Below, one piece after another: positions 54,227 through 64,000 of a stretch of DNA of 64,000 bases; position 1 is the stretch's first letter; each line of letters starts with the position of its first letter. The position numbers and the translations under genes are program-made. Under the pieces are notes generated by a model that made no database searches, had not been told where the DNA came from, and saw only the letters and a list, made by a program, of their open reading frames with translations. This DNA comes from Agrostemma githago. Lineage: Eukaryota > Streptophyta > Magnoliopsida > Caryophyllales > Caryophyllaceae. The stretch is from positions 63,815,666 to 63,879,665 of the forward strand of contig OY288251.1 in assembly GCA_958450325.1 (NCBI GenBank), in the 5' to 3' direction.

Positions 54227-55798
54227 TGTTGAGTTGTTGATGATGACTAGCCTATTTAATTTATGTTTTCTTAGTTCAAACTTTTCAGGTTGTGCTTAAT
54301 CGAGAATTAGTTGATGAATGTTGAGAATGATTGATTAAAGATCAAGACAAGCTACCCAAAGAATCAAGAATGTCAATGAGTGTCACTTTGTAAAGATAAG
54401 AGTTTTTGGCACATTGTAGTTAGTTCTAGTAACTAGCCAACCCAACTGTTTGCAACAGTTCGGTTGACTGTTACTTCTGTTCGACCCTCTTCAAAGGAAA
54501 AGATTTCAAACCTCAAAGCTTTTATCATTTTAAATCTTTTCAAAAATGACTTTTAAGTGTAGTGGTGAGCAAGCAAGTGCTTTTTGTTTGATCAAAAACG
54601 TTTTCCCAAATAATCCCCAAAATGGTTGTGAAGCTTTTTTACTAAAACCCAAAGGAGAGTTTTCTCTCTCTCCAAAAGTGGTTGCCTCAAAAGTAGTGTT
54701 TGTCCTATTTTGCTTGGCTTCAACCTTGAGCTTCATCCTTCTCTTTTATTTGGAAAACTCTTTACTTGCTTTCCTTGTTTCACTTCTTCAAGATTGCTCT
54801 TCTTATGTATCCTTGATAAGACCAACTCTTTTGCTCCTTCCTAAAAGTGTTGACTTCTCTAAAGAAGCTCCAATCTTGATTTTTGCTCCTCTATAAAAGG
54901 AGATGCTCCACCACACTTATTCTCCAAGACTTTCAGCATACAAAAATCTCACATTGCAAATTGTTCATCAAAAGTTTTAATCTTAAAACTCTTTGCAAAA
55001 TATTTTCAAAGTCTTCAAAAAGTCACAGTCGAACGAACTGCTACATTGAGTCTTGAATACTCTTGTCTAACTTGGTTAGATTGTAATCTTGTAACTTTTC
55101 TAAGTTATTAAGAGTCGTGACCGGAGTAGGTCATTGGTGAGTTAGAGACGGAGTAGTCTTGTAAACTCAAAGTCGTAGCCGGAGTAGGCTATTGGTCGTG
55201 ACCGGAGTAGGTCATTGGAGAGTTAGGAGACGGAGTAGTCTTCCAAACTCGAGAGTCGTAACCGGAGTAGGTTATGGAGTTCTTATTGTAAGTGTTTAAG
55301 TTTTCGGAGTAGATTACTTAACAATTATTAATAAGAAAAGCATTGGACGTAGGCTATTAGAGTGTTGGCCGAACCAATTCAAAAACATAATGTGTTCAAT
55401 CTTCTCGCTTTATTTCATACAACGTAGAACACATGTCGTTTAGCTTCGCTTTAATTTGTTCGTGGATTAATATTAACTTCAGTAGTGTTTTTCAAAGTAA
55501 ATGTAACAGTCGATATACTGTAATATTTCTCTGTAACATTACCCTTTGGTAAGAGAAATAGAGGCAGTCAGACCACAGTCTACCATACTGTGACATTTGC
55601 TCTGTGGCTTAAACCATTGCCAAGGCAAATATGTCACGGTCAGACTGACTGTTGCATTTACTAGTCTTCACTTTCTTATTCATTTAGTTGTCCACTTAGT
55701 TTAACTCTCTTTAATTAATAAAGTTTGAGTTAAAATTTTAAAAGGTACCTAATTCACCCCCTCCCCCTCTTAGGTACTTAGGATCCATAAACTCTTCA
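54227..55798 (+). repeat. 5' LTR of the SIRE-like element
   Basis: 1572 bp. Promoter core CTCTATAAAAGGAGATG near 54889. Contains a block of CCGGAGTAGGTCATTGG / GACGGAGTAGTCTT repeats (55128-55320) and five palindromes of the ACAGTC...GACTGT type. Confidence 0.92.
55128..55320. repeat. GACCGGAGTAGGTCATTGG tandem-like repeats in the SIRE-like LTR (repeated at 62735-62930)
   Basis: Alternating units GACCGGAGTAGGTCATTGG, GCCGGAGTAGGCTATTGG and GAGACGGAGTAGTCTT. Many are themselves imperfect palindromes around GGAGTAGG. Present in both LTRs. Confidence 0.8.
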
Positions 55799-55858
55799 AT
55801 TGGTATCAGAGCCTCGTACTCTTTTAAAGGCTAACCACCCTAGAGTTTGATCCTCGAT

Positions 55859-57850
55859 ATGGATTTCACTAACCACTCCAAGATCCCGGTCTTTACCGGT
55901 GAGAATTTTGGATGGTGGAAACTTAAGATGGAACACTACATCAAGAGTATTGACTATCAATGTTGGAAAATTATTAAAGATGGACCTATAGAGATTAATA
56001 TTGTCGATACCACGACCGGAAAAGTCACAATCAAAGAAGAGTCCGACTATAATGAAAATGACTTTAAAATTGTTGAGAAAAACTCCAAGGCTATGTCTAT
56101 CCTCCAAAGGTGTGTAGGTGATGAGGAAGTGAGTCGTATAAGTGGATGTCCTACGGCTAAGGAGATTCGGGACTCCCTCGAGCTTGCTTATGAGGGTACG
56201 TCTCAAGTCAAAAAGCACCGTATTAACCTTCTCATGCAACAATATGAGATGTTTCATATGTCAAAGGACGAATCCATAAATAACTTGTCGAGTCGTTTTT
56301 CTTGTATTCTTAACGAGCTTAAAAGTCTAGGAAGAGAATTCGAGTCCGAGGACACTATTCAAAAATTTCTTCGTAGTTTTACTGATAAATGGCAACCTAA
56401 GGTTACCGCTATCGAAGAAGCAAAAGACTTATCCATCTTGACTCTACATGAACTAATGGGATCACTATTAAACCTTGTGAAGTGGTCTAGTGAAAACATA
56501 AAAGGGAAGAGTCTTGCTCTTAGGTCCACCTCAAGTGATGAGGAAGATGACGAAGAGGATGGATTTGCCACGTTCTCAAGGAACTTAGCCGATGTGATAA
56601 ATGGTCAAGGAAATCGTAAGTTTAACAAAAAATTCAACAAGAAACACTCTCCAAAAAACCGACTTAACTCAACCATAGGATGCTTTAAATGTGGTAAAAA
56701 AAGTCACCAAATCAATGAATGTCCTAAGAGGGATGATATTAGGCCTAAAGAAAAATACGACCAAGCTAAAAAGGAGTATAAACACAAAGTCATGTCCGCA
56801 ATATGGGGTATGTCCGATTCGGAGGAAGATGAACTCATAGAAGAAGAGTTTGAAGCAAAAGTGTGTCTCACCAAAAACTCCAAAATCGAACTTCTTAGGT
56901 GTCTCATGGCCAATCCTGATGACTCCGATTCTGACTCCGATGAAGAGGTAAAAAATCTTAAAGCTAAAGTCCGAATTTACTCAAAAGACAAGGTATGTAA
57001 ACTTCTTGATAGTCTTTTTGATAGGTGTCGTTCTCAAAATAAAAGGTCTTTAGCTATGCAAGAAGAAATTGAGGAAATTGCTATTGAGAATGTTCATCTT
57101 AAAGATTTGCTTAAAGTAACAGACAGTGAGACTGTGACTTCTGAAGTGAAAGATGAGATAAAAAATCTGAAAAAGACTAATAAGAGTCTGATAAGTGAAC
57201 TCCATGATCTCCAAAAAGAAGCGTCTAAACCACCTGAGTGCAATGAGTCTTTTAACTTTAAGTTGATTAAGTTGTCCACAGAAAATGAGTGTCTTAAGGT
57301 CAATCTTAACTTGGTCAAAGGGGATTTAAGAAAACTTCAAGAAAAGGTTGCTAAAGAAAAAATTTGTGAGTTTAATTCTTCAAATTCCAAGATTTTACAT
57401 CTTGAAGCATGTGCTCACAACTTAGAGGGTCTAATTGAGCAAAGAGATATGATTATTCGTGAGTACAAAGTCAAATGCAACACTCTTGAAGAAAAATTTA
57501 AGAAAGTATCAAAAGAAAATGAGTCCCTTACATCGACCATTCAAACAACCATAGATGAGTTAGTTAAGGCTAGACGTGTCTATAGAACTTGGGAAGAAAG
57601 TCAAACCGTGCTTAATTTTCTTGCTCAACAAGATGACTTGTATCGTAAAAAGGGTGGGAAAGGGTTTAAATGTAACAGTCGTCCGGACTGTAACATATAT
57701 GATCCAGATCCTACTAAAAGAAACTTTAGGAAAAGAAAATATGTGAAACTTCCCAAATACATCACTTGTTATCACTGTGGTAAAACTGGTCATGTGCATA
57801 ACCATTGTAAACTCAAAAACCACAACATCAAAAGAAATGAACAAGTTTGA
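55859..57850 (+). CDS. SIRE-like copia Gag (663 residues)
   Basis: The ATG at 55859 (MDFTNHSKIPVFTGENFGWW) is chosen because it opens the typical Gag N-terminus; the frame is open four codons further upstream without an ATG. The UBN2-type capsid core spans about residues 1-200. A CCHC zinc knuckle CFKCGKKSHQINEC lies near 275, long Glu/Lys-rich coiled-coil segments at about 380-600, and a second knuckle CYHCGKTGHVHNHC near 637. Two knuckles and a long C-terminal extension are known from SIRE-type Gag proteins. It forms the cytoplasmic particle and binds the element RNA. The frame is intact. Two palindromes of the LTR type fall within the coding sequence (57119 and 57672). Confidence 0.9.
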   Translation: MDFTNHSKIPVFTGENFGWWKLKMEHYIKSIDYQCWKIIKDGPIEINIVDTTTGKVTIKEESDYNENDFKIVEKNSKAMSILQRCVGDEEVSRISGCPTAKEIRDSLELAYEGTSQVKKHRINLLMQQYEMFHMSKDESINNLSSRFSCILNELKSLGREFESEDTIQKFLRSFTDKWQPKVTAIEEAKDLSILTLHELMGSLLNLVKWSSENIKGKSLALRSTSSDEEDDEEDGFATFSRNLADVINGQGNRKFNKKFNKKHSPKNRLNSTIGCFKCGKKSHQINECPKRDDIRPKEKYDQAKKEYKHKVMSAIWGMSDSEEDELIEEEFEAKVCLTKNSKIELLRCLMANPDDSDSDSDEEVKNLKAKVRIYSKDKVCKLLDSLFDRCRSQNKRSLAMQEEIEEIAIENVHLKDLLKVTDSETVTSEVKDEIKNLKKTNKSLISELHDLQKEASKPPECNESFNFKLIKLSTENECLKVNLNLVKGDLRKLQEKVAKEKICEFNSSNSKILHLEACAHNLEGLIEQRDMIIREYKVKCNTLEEKFKKVSKENESLTSTIQTTIDELVKARRVYRTWEESQTVLNFLAQQDDLYRKKGGKGFKCNSRPDCNIYDPDPTKRNFRKRKYVKLPKYITCYHCGKTGHVHNHCKLKNHNIKRNEQV

Positions 57851-57891
57851 ATTAGAAAAGCAACGATCGAGCAGACTGTGACAAAGGGACT

Positions 57892-60075
57892 CGAACAAGT
57901 TTGGGTTCCTAAACTTAACCCTTAATCTTTTTGTAGGGCTTGGTGAGAGGCCGCCGCAATTGGTATCTAGACGGTGGATGTTCTCGTCACATGACGGGAG
58001 ACAAAAGCCAATTCCTCTCACTTGAAGCATATGATGGTGACATGGTAACTTTTGGAGACAAAAAGAAAGGTGAAGTAATTGACTTGGAAAGGTTGGTAAG
58101 TCTTCATTAGTTTGTGTCGACAATGTGCGGCTTGTCAAAGGTTTGAAACAACAATCTTCTTAGTATCTCTCAATTGTGTGATCATGATTATTTGATAGAG
58201 TTTAGTACTAATTTGTGTCGTATAGTAGATGCCACTACTCATGAGGTTTTGCTTAAAAGAAGACGTGTAAAAGATATGTACTTAACCGACTTAAACACCT
58301 TGAGTGGTCAAACATGTCATGCATTAGTGTCAAAAAAAAATATCCTTGGTTGTGGCATAATAGATTTGGACATGTTAGTGCTAAAACTCTATATACACTT
58401 AGAAGATTAGATCTTGTAGATGATTTTCCTAACATGTAATTTGACTTTGACAAAGTGTGATTAATGTGCTAAATGAAAAACATGTTAGAAGCTCCTTTAG
58501 ATCCAAAATTATTGTTAGAATGTCACGGTCACTGCAACTGTTACATATTGATCTATGTGGTTCCATGAGAGTTCGAAGTAGAGGTGGTAGTCGTTATGTG
58601 TGCGTGATTGTTGATGATTATTCAAAATTTGTTTGGACATTATTCTTGAGCTCCAAAGATGTAGCACTTGATGAATTTCTTATTTGGTTAAAAAGGGTTC
58701 AAAATAAATTCGACCTTAAATTAGTGTCAATAAGAACCGATCATGGAACCGAATTAGAGAACTTATCTTTTGGTGCTCATTGTGTTGACAATGGAATGGA
58801 TCACAACTTCTCGACCCCTAGAACCCCTCAACAAAATGGTGTCATAGAACACATGAAAAGGACTCTTGAAAGCATGACTAGAAAAATGTTGTTATGTAGC
58901 TAGTAAGTTGCCTAGAAACTTTAGGACCGAGGCCATGTTCATAGGGTATTCCAATCATAGTAAAGCTTATAAAGTCTATAACAAATGAACTATGATGATG
59001 GAAGAAAGTGTGCATGTCATCTTTGATGAATCTAGTCCTTTTGAGCAGGTACAAAATAATGAAGAAGATGAGAAATTTGAAATATGACTTGCTCAAAATG
59101 AAAGCACACTTAGAGGAAGCGAAAATGAGGAAGTTGCTGAGTCACAGTCCACCAGACTGTTACTTACGGAGGAATGTACAAGTTCAGGGGGAACTCATAA
59201 CCCTCTTGATAATGCTCCTGCCAACACTCAAGCAACTTCTAAAGACAAAGGACCAGAAGTGTCCTTAGAGATTGGTGTGGAAGCGTCAACTTCCAGCCAA
59301 GAAGTTACAGTCGAAGAGACTGTTACAGCTGAGGGGGAAGATGCAAATTTCATTCCAAGGAAGTGGAAGCATCAAAGCTCACGTTCTCTCTCAAATCTGA
59401 CCAGTGACTTAAAATCCAGAACTAAGACAAGATTCTATGCATGCAACGCCTCTGCTTCACAAATCGAACTACCAAATGTAACAGTCGCCTTGACTGTTGC
59501 TGGCTGCCGATTGCAATGCAAGAAGAACTCAGTCAAATCGAAGGAATAAGAAGTTCAATGGATAAGAAATTTTTTAAAGTCACAGTCAGATGGGCTGTTG
59601 GTTGTCCGAGATATTCCAATGCGGAGTATGCGGGTTGCAAGGTCGATAGGAAGAGTACATCCGGTGTTGCCATCGTCTTGGGCCCTTGTCTCATTTCATG
59701 GGGTTCTAAGAAGCGAAACACGGTTGCCCTCTCAACGGCCGAAAGTGAGTACTTTAGTGCCGCTCATTGTTGTTCTCAAGTCTTATGGGTACGTCAACAA
59801 CTTGTGGATTACGATATGTTTTTCGACTCCATTCCCATTATATGTGATAACACTTGTGCGATTAACATTCCAAAAATCCGATTCAACATTCTAAAACTAA
59901 ACATATTGATATCCGTCATCACTCTCTTAGATATCACATAGAAAAGGGTCATGTTAAACTAATTTTTTTTTGTAATACTGAAGACCAAATAGCCGACATA
60001 TTTACTAAACTTTTAGCAAGAGACCAATTCGAGAAGTTTCGACTTGAACTTGGTTTGATTAATTGTTCGACTTAA
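57892..60075 (+). pseudogene. SIRE-like pol with the reverse transcriptase deleted
   Basis: Fragments in order: protease region WYLDGGCSRHMTGD (57960; the usual active-site DSG reads DGG); GAG-preintegrase and HHCC zinc region (58170-58480), broken by several stops and frameshifts; integrase core (58500-58900) with HIDLCG, VDDYSKFVW, RTDHGTE and TPQQNGVIE. The sequence then jumps at about 58910 to a piece of the post-core region (FIGYSNHSKAYKVYN), low-complexity sequence, and from about 59570 to the RNase H C-terminus (SNAEYAGCKVDRKSTSG, ALSTAESEYFSA), ending near 60075. About half of a normal copia pol is absent, including the whole polymerase with its YVDD motif. Confidence 0.85.
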
Positions 60076-61839
60076 TTCCGTATGCTTACTTGCTTCCTCG
60101 CATGATTGGTTAGAAGAATCATTTTCCCTTATTCTAGTTGTATCGTATTTTTTCTAAGTATGTGATTAATATGTGTATGATTAGAATGTGTGTTAATGTT
60201 AATTGACTACTACCCATTGAGTTTTTTCGTTTTTCCATATCTTTTACCCACTAAATAAATCCATCCCCCCATTTTTCAAACTCCTACTAAAATACCTACC
60301 CCTATTACTAAAAAGTCTATCCCCTACTTCTCATCTTTATCCACTGCCATATATTAACCCCTAAATAAATACCTACCTCTACCTACCTACTATCTCTAAA
60401 AAGCTATCCTACCATTCTTTAAACACTCTCCTCTTCCCAATACCTGCTCACCCTTTCACATGTTATCTCATCTTCCAACATCTCCTCTCTCCTTCTCATT
60501 TATGTCCCTCCTTCCTCAAGTCATCATCATCATCATCACATTTCTCATCCTCTCTCTTTTTGAATTTGGTTGAATTTTTGGACTGTTTTGGATTACAAAA
60601 AAAAAAATAATAATAATAATAATAAACAAAAAATGGTTAGAATCTCCCTTAATACTTCCCTCCATTCTTGTTTCTCCAATTAGTAACCCTTTCTCCATCA
60701 CTTTTCTGACACTTGTTAGCAGTAAAAAAAAATGAAAAATAAAATAAAAAAAAAGGTACTTAGTCTTCATTGTCTTATTTCTCTTAAAAAAATTCCAATA
60801 ATAAAAAAATAATAAATAATAATAATACTTCGTCGAGAATGTCTGACTTCGCTATCTTAATTCCATTTTTCTCTATTTCCTTCCTCTCTTCTCAAGTCAA
60901 AAAAAAAAACTTAGTCTTGATTGTCTTTTTTTATTCCAAAAAAAAATATAAAAATAAATAAATAAATATATATAATTAGTCTTGTCCTTTTTCAAAATTA
61001 AAAAAAAAAACTGCTAACAAATGTCTGCGTCTTATCTTCCTCTTTTTCTTTACTCCTCTTTTTAACTTTGTCTCTCTCTCTCTCTATTATTCCTTATCTC
61101 CACTAAATATCTATCCATACTTCATTTTCACTTTCCTACCATCTTCTTCTCTTATCAATCTTTATTATCCCCAAAATCAACCTCAAAAAAAAAATAACTC
61201 CAAGCAGATCCATGTACTTAATTATTGCAAAAGTACCATCTGTTTTTCATTGAAAATGTCACCACTAAGGGAATTGGTTACCAAAATGCTAGCCGATCTC
61301 CATGTTCTTAAATCTCTCCGTGTCAATATGGGAGAGGCGGATGATGACGACTTTGTTTATGATGATGATTGACTCCTTTCACCCCCCACTTCCTTCAAGT
61401 ATTTAACCTACTGTTTTCACTACCCCTTCCCCTTCATTTCTTTAAAGAACTCTTTAGTTTGTATCTTTGACACTATTTGCAACAGTCCTAGTGACTGTTG
61501 TCCCTGAACCTATTTTGACTTTGCTATTATATGTCATATGCTTATGTTTCTATGATATTACTTTGACTAAGGTGTGTTTCCTTGATTCTTTGATGATGCC
61601 AAGAGGGGGAAAAGGTAAAGCATGCGTAGTTAGTCGTTCATTTTAATCCTTCCTTGCTATAGTATCTAAGTGATTATGTCTTCTAAATGGTTTAGGTATT
61701 GTTCTCCTTTTTCAAAGCTTAATCTCCCTTTCTTATGTGAATTCTAATTTGTGTGATGATTGTGATCGACTAACTTGTTGAGGGGGAACTTCAAAAATAC
61801 TTATTTTTTATTAGGCTTGTCATCATCAAAGGGGGAATT
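60076..61839 (+). other. 3' region of the SIRE-like element, AT- and CT-rich, little coding capacity
   Basis: Low-complexity TCTCTC, AAAAAAATAATAATA and CCTACCTCTACC sequence. SIRE elements often have an envelope-like frame here; I see none. The purine tracts GCCAAGAGGGGGAAAAGG (61598) and CATCAAAGGGGGAATTTG (61824) are candidate polypurine primers. Confidence 0.65.
61256..61372 (+). CDS. Short acidic reading frame in the SIRE-like 3' region (38 residues)
   Basis: ATG at 61256 opens MSPLRELVTKMLADLHVLKS, then LRVNMGEADDDDFVYDDD and TGA. Its codon-like base composition stands out from the CT-rich surroundings. It may be the remnant of a longer 3' frame; no known family. Confidence 0.3.
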   Translation: MSPLRELVTKMLADLHVLKSLRVNMGEADDDDFVYDDD

Positions 61840-63416
61840 TGTTGGGTTGTTGATGATGACTAGCCTATTTAATTTATGTTTTCTTAGTTCAAACTTTTCA
61901 GGTTGTGCTTAATTGAGAATTAGTTGATGAATGTTGAGAATGATTGATTAAAGATCAAGACAAGCTACCCAAAGAATCAAGAATGTCAATGAGTGTCACT
62001 TTGTAAAGATAAGAATTTTTGGCACATTGTAGTTAGTTCTAGTAACTAGCCAACCCAACTGTTTGCAACAGTTCGGTTGACTGTTACTTCTGTTTGACCC
62101 TCTTCAAAGGAAAAGATTTCAAACCTCAAAGCTTTTATCATTTTAAATCTTTTCAAAACTGACTTTTAAGTGTAGTGGTGAGCAAGCAAGTGCTTTTTGC
62201 TTGATCAAAAACGTTTTCCCAAATAATCCCCAAAATGGTTGTGAAGCTTTTTACTAAAACCCAAAAGAGAGTTTTCTCTCTCTCCTAAAGTGGTTGCCTC
62301 AAAAGTAGTGTTTGTCCTATTTTGCTTGGCTTCAACCTTGAGCTTCATCCTTCTCTTTTATTTGGAAAACTCTTTACTTGCTTTCCTTGTTTCACTTCTT
62401 CAAGATTGCCCTTCTTATGTCTCCTTGATAAGACCAACTCTTTTGCTCCTTCCTAAAAGTGTTGACTTCTCTAAAGAAGCTCCAATCTTGATTTTTGCTC
62501 CTCTATAAAAGGAGATGCTCCACCACACTTATTCTCCAAGACTTTCAGCATACAAAAATCTCACATTGCAAATTGTTCATCAAAAGTTTTAATCTTAAAA
62601 CTCTTTGCAAAATATTTTCAAAGTCTTCAAAAAGTCACAGTCGAACGAACTGCTACATTGAGTCTTGAATACTCTTGTCTAACTTGGTTAGATTGTAATC
62701 TTGTAACTTTTCTAAGTTATTAAGAGTAGTGACCGGAGTAGGTCATTGGTGAGTTAGAGACGGAGTAGTCTCGTAAACTCAAAGTCGTAGCCGGAGTAGG
62801 CTATTGGTCGTGACCGGAGTAGGTCATTGGAGAGTTAGGAGACGGAGTAGTCTTCCAAACTCGAGAGTCGTAAGCGGAGTAGGTTATGGGGTTCTTATTG
62901 TAAGTGTTTAAGTTTTCGGAGTAGATTACTTAACAATTATTAATAAGAAAAGCATTGGACGTAGGCCTTTAGAGTGTTGGCCGAACCAATTCAAAAACGT
63001 AATGTGTTCAATCTTCTCGCTTTATTTCCGCTGTATACAACGTAGAACACATGTCGTTTAGCTTCGCTTTAATTTGTTCGTGGATTAATATTAACTTCAG
63101 TAGTGTTTTTCAAAGTAAATGTAACAGTCGATATACTGTAATATTTCTCTGTAACATTACGCTTGGGTAAGAGAAATAGAGGCAGTCAGACCACAGTCTA
63201 CCATACTGTGACATTTGCTCTGTGGCTTAAACCATTGCCAAGGCAAATATGTCACGGTCAGACTGACTGTTGCATTTACTAGTCTTCACTTCCTAATTCA
63301 TTTAGTTGTCCACTTAGTTTAACTCTCTTTAATTAATAATGTTTGAGTTAAAATTTTAAAAGGTATCTAATTCACCCCCTCCCCCTCTTAGGTACTTGGG
63401 ATCCATAAACTCTTCA
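61840..63416 (+). repeat. 3' LTR of the SIRE-like element
   Basis: 1577 bp, TGTTGGGTTG to CTCTTCA. Differs from the 5' LTR by scattered substitutions and one 6-bp insertion (near 63029). Confidence 0.92.
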
Positions 63417-64000
63417 ACGCCCTTCTTGAATCCATGCAAGACGTGCGCTGAAATTTGGACACATCTCCAGTCCACTTATGTCAATTCTTCTCGAGGACAT
63501 ATCCTCCATATTAAGGATCGTCTTAATAATATTTCCAAAAATAACTTATCTGCTACTGATTATATGCAGGCTGTGCGCTCGTGTGTTGATGAACTTGTCA
63601 ATTTAGACAAACCGATGGATGAGGAAGATATCGTTGCAAGGGTGCTCAATGGGCTCGATTATGAGGTTTATCACACATTAATTGAGGCAGTCAAACACCG
63701 TGATACTACCATATCCTTTGATGCCCTCCATGAAAGACTCATCCAATTTGACCTTTCTCGCCAACATAACCCCTCACCCCTCACTACTCATGGACCGGCC
63801 TCCGCCCACATCACCTACCACCGCCCTTCATCCTTGCGTCAATCCCCTCACACGCCCAACCCCACCGACATCCTACCTACACCCGCTAACCTTTTGATTA
63901 CTCTAGTTTAGTAGGTACTAATAAAGGTTATTTAGATGACAATTTTGTGGGCTTGTGTGTATTTTGAACGGTAATTATGCATAAGTCCTAATCGATGGGA

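Larger units (their letters stand above)
54227..63416 (+). mobile_element. SIRE/Maximus-like Ty1/copia element with deleted pol, 9.2 kb
   Basis: Long LTRs (54227-55798 and 61840-63416), primer site TGGTATCAGAGC at 55801-55812, long gag (55859-57850), reduced pol (57892-60075), a 1.8-kb 3' region and a purine-rich CATCAAAGGGGGAATTTG before the 3' LTR. Flanked by ACGCC at 54222-54226 and 63417-63421. I count about 28 differences between the LTRs, so it is fairly young. Reverse transcriptase is missing, so it cannot be autonomous. Long LTRs, a gag with two zinc knuckles and a long 3' region fit the SIRE lineage. Confidence 0.9.
53623..63911 (+). pseudogene. copia gag, split by two insertions
   Basis: ATG at 53623 (MTGTTIIFTNPNYPTPP). 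A small frameshift lies before the segment that flanks the first insertion. After 54036 the frame reads ARQVSDLLFGFDLFNYLDGT; after 63416 it continues with FLNPCKTCAEIWTHLQSTYV, TDYMQAVRSCVDELVNLDKP and RVLNGLDYEVYHTLIEAV, the UBN2-type gag core. The zinc knuckle and pol would lie to the right of the window. It would encode the capsid protein of the particle. Confidence 0.82.
53295..64000 (+). mobile_element. Ty1/copia retrotransposon, 5' part, interrupted by two later insertions
   Basis: LTR 53295-53522 (TGTTAATATTGAAGATAAGA to ATTCTTTACA), then the initiator-Met-type primer site TGGTATCAAG at 53523. gag follows in three pieces: 53623-53734, 54036-54226 and 63422-63911. The first gap is a Cassandra-like solo LTR, the second a 9.2-kb SIRE-like element. 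Both gaps show perfect 5-bp duplications and the gag sequence resumes cleanly after each. The element runs past the right edge of the window. Confidence 0.85.

Noticed and set aside
54546..54896. A 116-residue secreted or membrane protein, repeated near 62290
   Set aside because: It lies within the LTRs of the SIRE-like element and overlaps its promoter region. The second copy is frameshifted, so coding is not maintained.

Overview
Nuclear plant DNA. It holds two intron-containing host genes and a deep stack of nested transposable elements. I see no bacterial features, no CRISPR array and no tRNA gene. The species cannot be fixed by eye. Frequent short TACTCCGTA/ACGGAGTA tracts, together with a Tat-lineage retrotransposon carrying an amplified tandem repeat (as described for Retand of Silene latifolia), make a Caryophyllales eudicot my best guess, at low confidence.

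Layout. (1) 1-7220: 5' half of a Ty3/gypsy Athila-like element on the minus strand, inserted into the integrase region of a second Ty3/gypsy element of Tat type (7221-12916, minus). (2) 12931-15384: a hAT-like non-autonomous transposon with 8-bp target duplications, itself split by a solo Athila-like LTR (13204-15041, 5-bp duplications). (3) 16099-18590 (+): a four-exon gene for a chloroplast two-RRM ribonucleoprotein of the CP29 type. (4) 18.6-28.1 kb: intergenic DNA with a decayed zf-RVT/RNase H pseudogene (minus), an Ogre-like LTR (22991-25617), a Ulp1-like coding fragment and several MITEs. (5) 28118-30031 (minus): a jacalin-type lectin gene whose stop codon was the target of a Tourist-like MITE. 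(6) 30.7-32.2 kb: small GC-rich hAT-like elements, one split by a solo Tat-type LTR. (7) 32.2-53.3 kb: a ~305-bp tandem repeat hosting a long-inverted-repeat element. The TA microsatellite of that element has taken up a complete 12.5-kb Tat-like retrotransposon (32703-45197) and four further elements (about 45.2-51.7 kb), three of them carrying a minisatellite based on TTTTTCAATTTTAGCGTACC. (8) 53295-64000: a Ty1/copia element whose gag is interrupted by a 296-bp Cassandra-like solo LTR with a 5S-rRNA-like segment, and by a 9.2-kb SIRE-like copia element (54227-63416) that lacks its reverse transcriptase.

How the parts relate. The host genes are independent: the RNP gene for plastid RNA metabolism, the lectin for carbohydrate binding. 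The remainder is an insertion stratigraphy that can be read from target-site duplications: TATAT around 32703-45197, ACGCC around 54227-63416, TGGGC around 53735-54030, ATGTT around 13204-15041, ACTCG around 30869-31578 and ATCACCCG around 12931-15384. The most unusual pattern is that three unrelated LTR-retrotransposon lineages here (Athila-like, Ogre-like, SIRE-like) each carry their own repeated short palindrome in the LTR; in the SIRE-like element it also occurs in coding sequence.

All boundaries, repeats and domain calls were made by eye from the sequence. Exon junctions, copy numbers and identity figures are therefore approximate.
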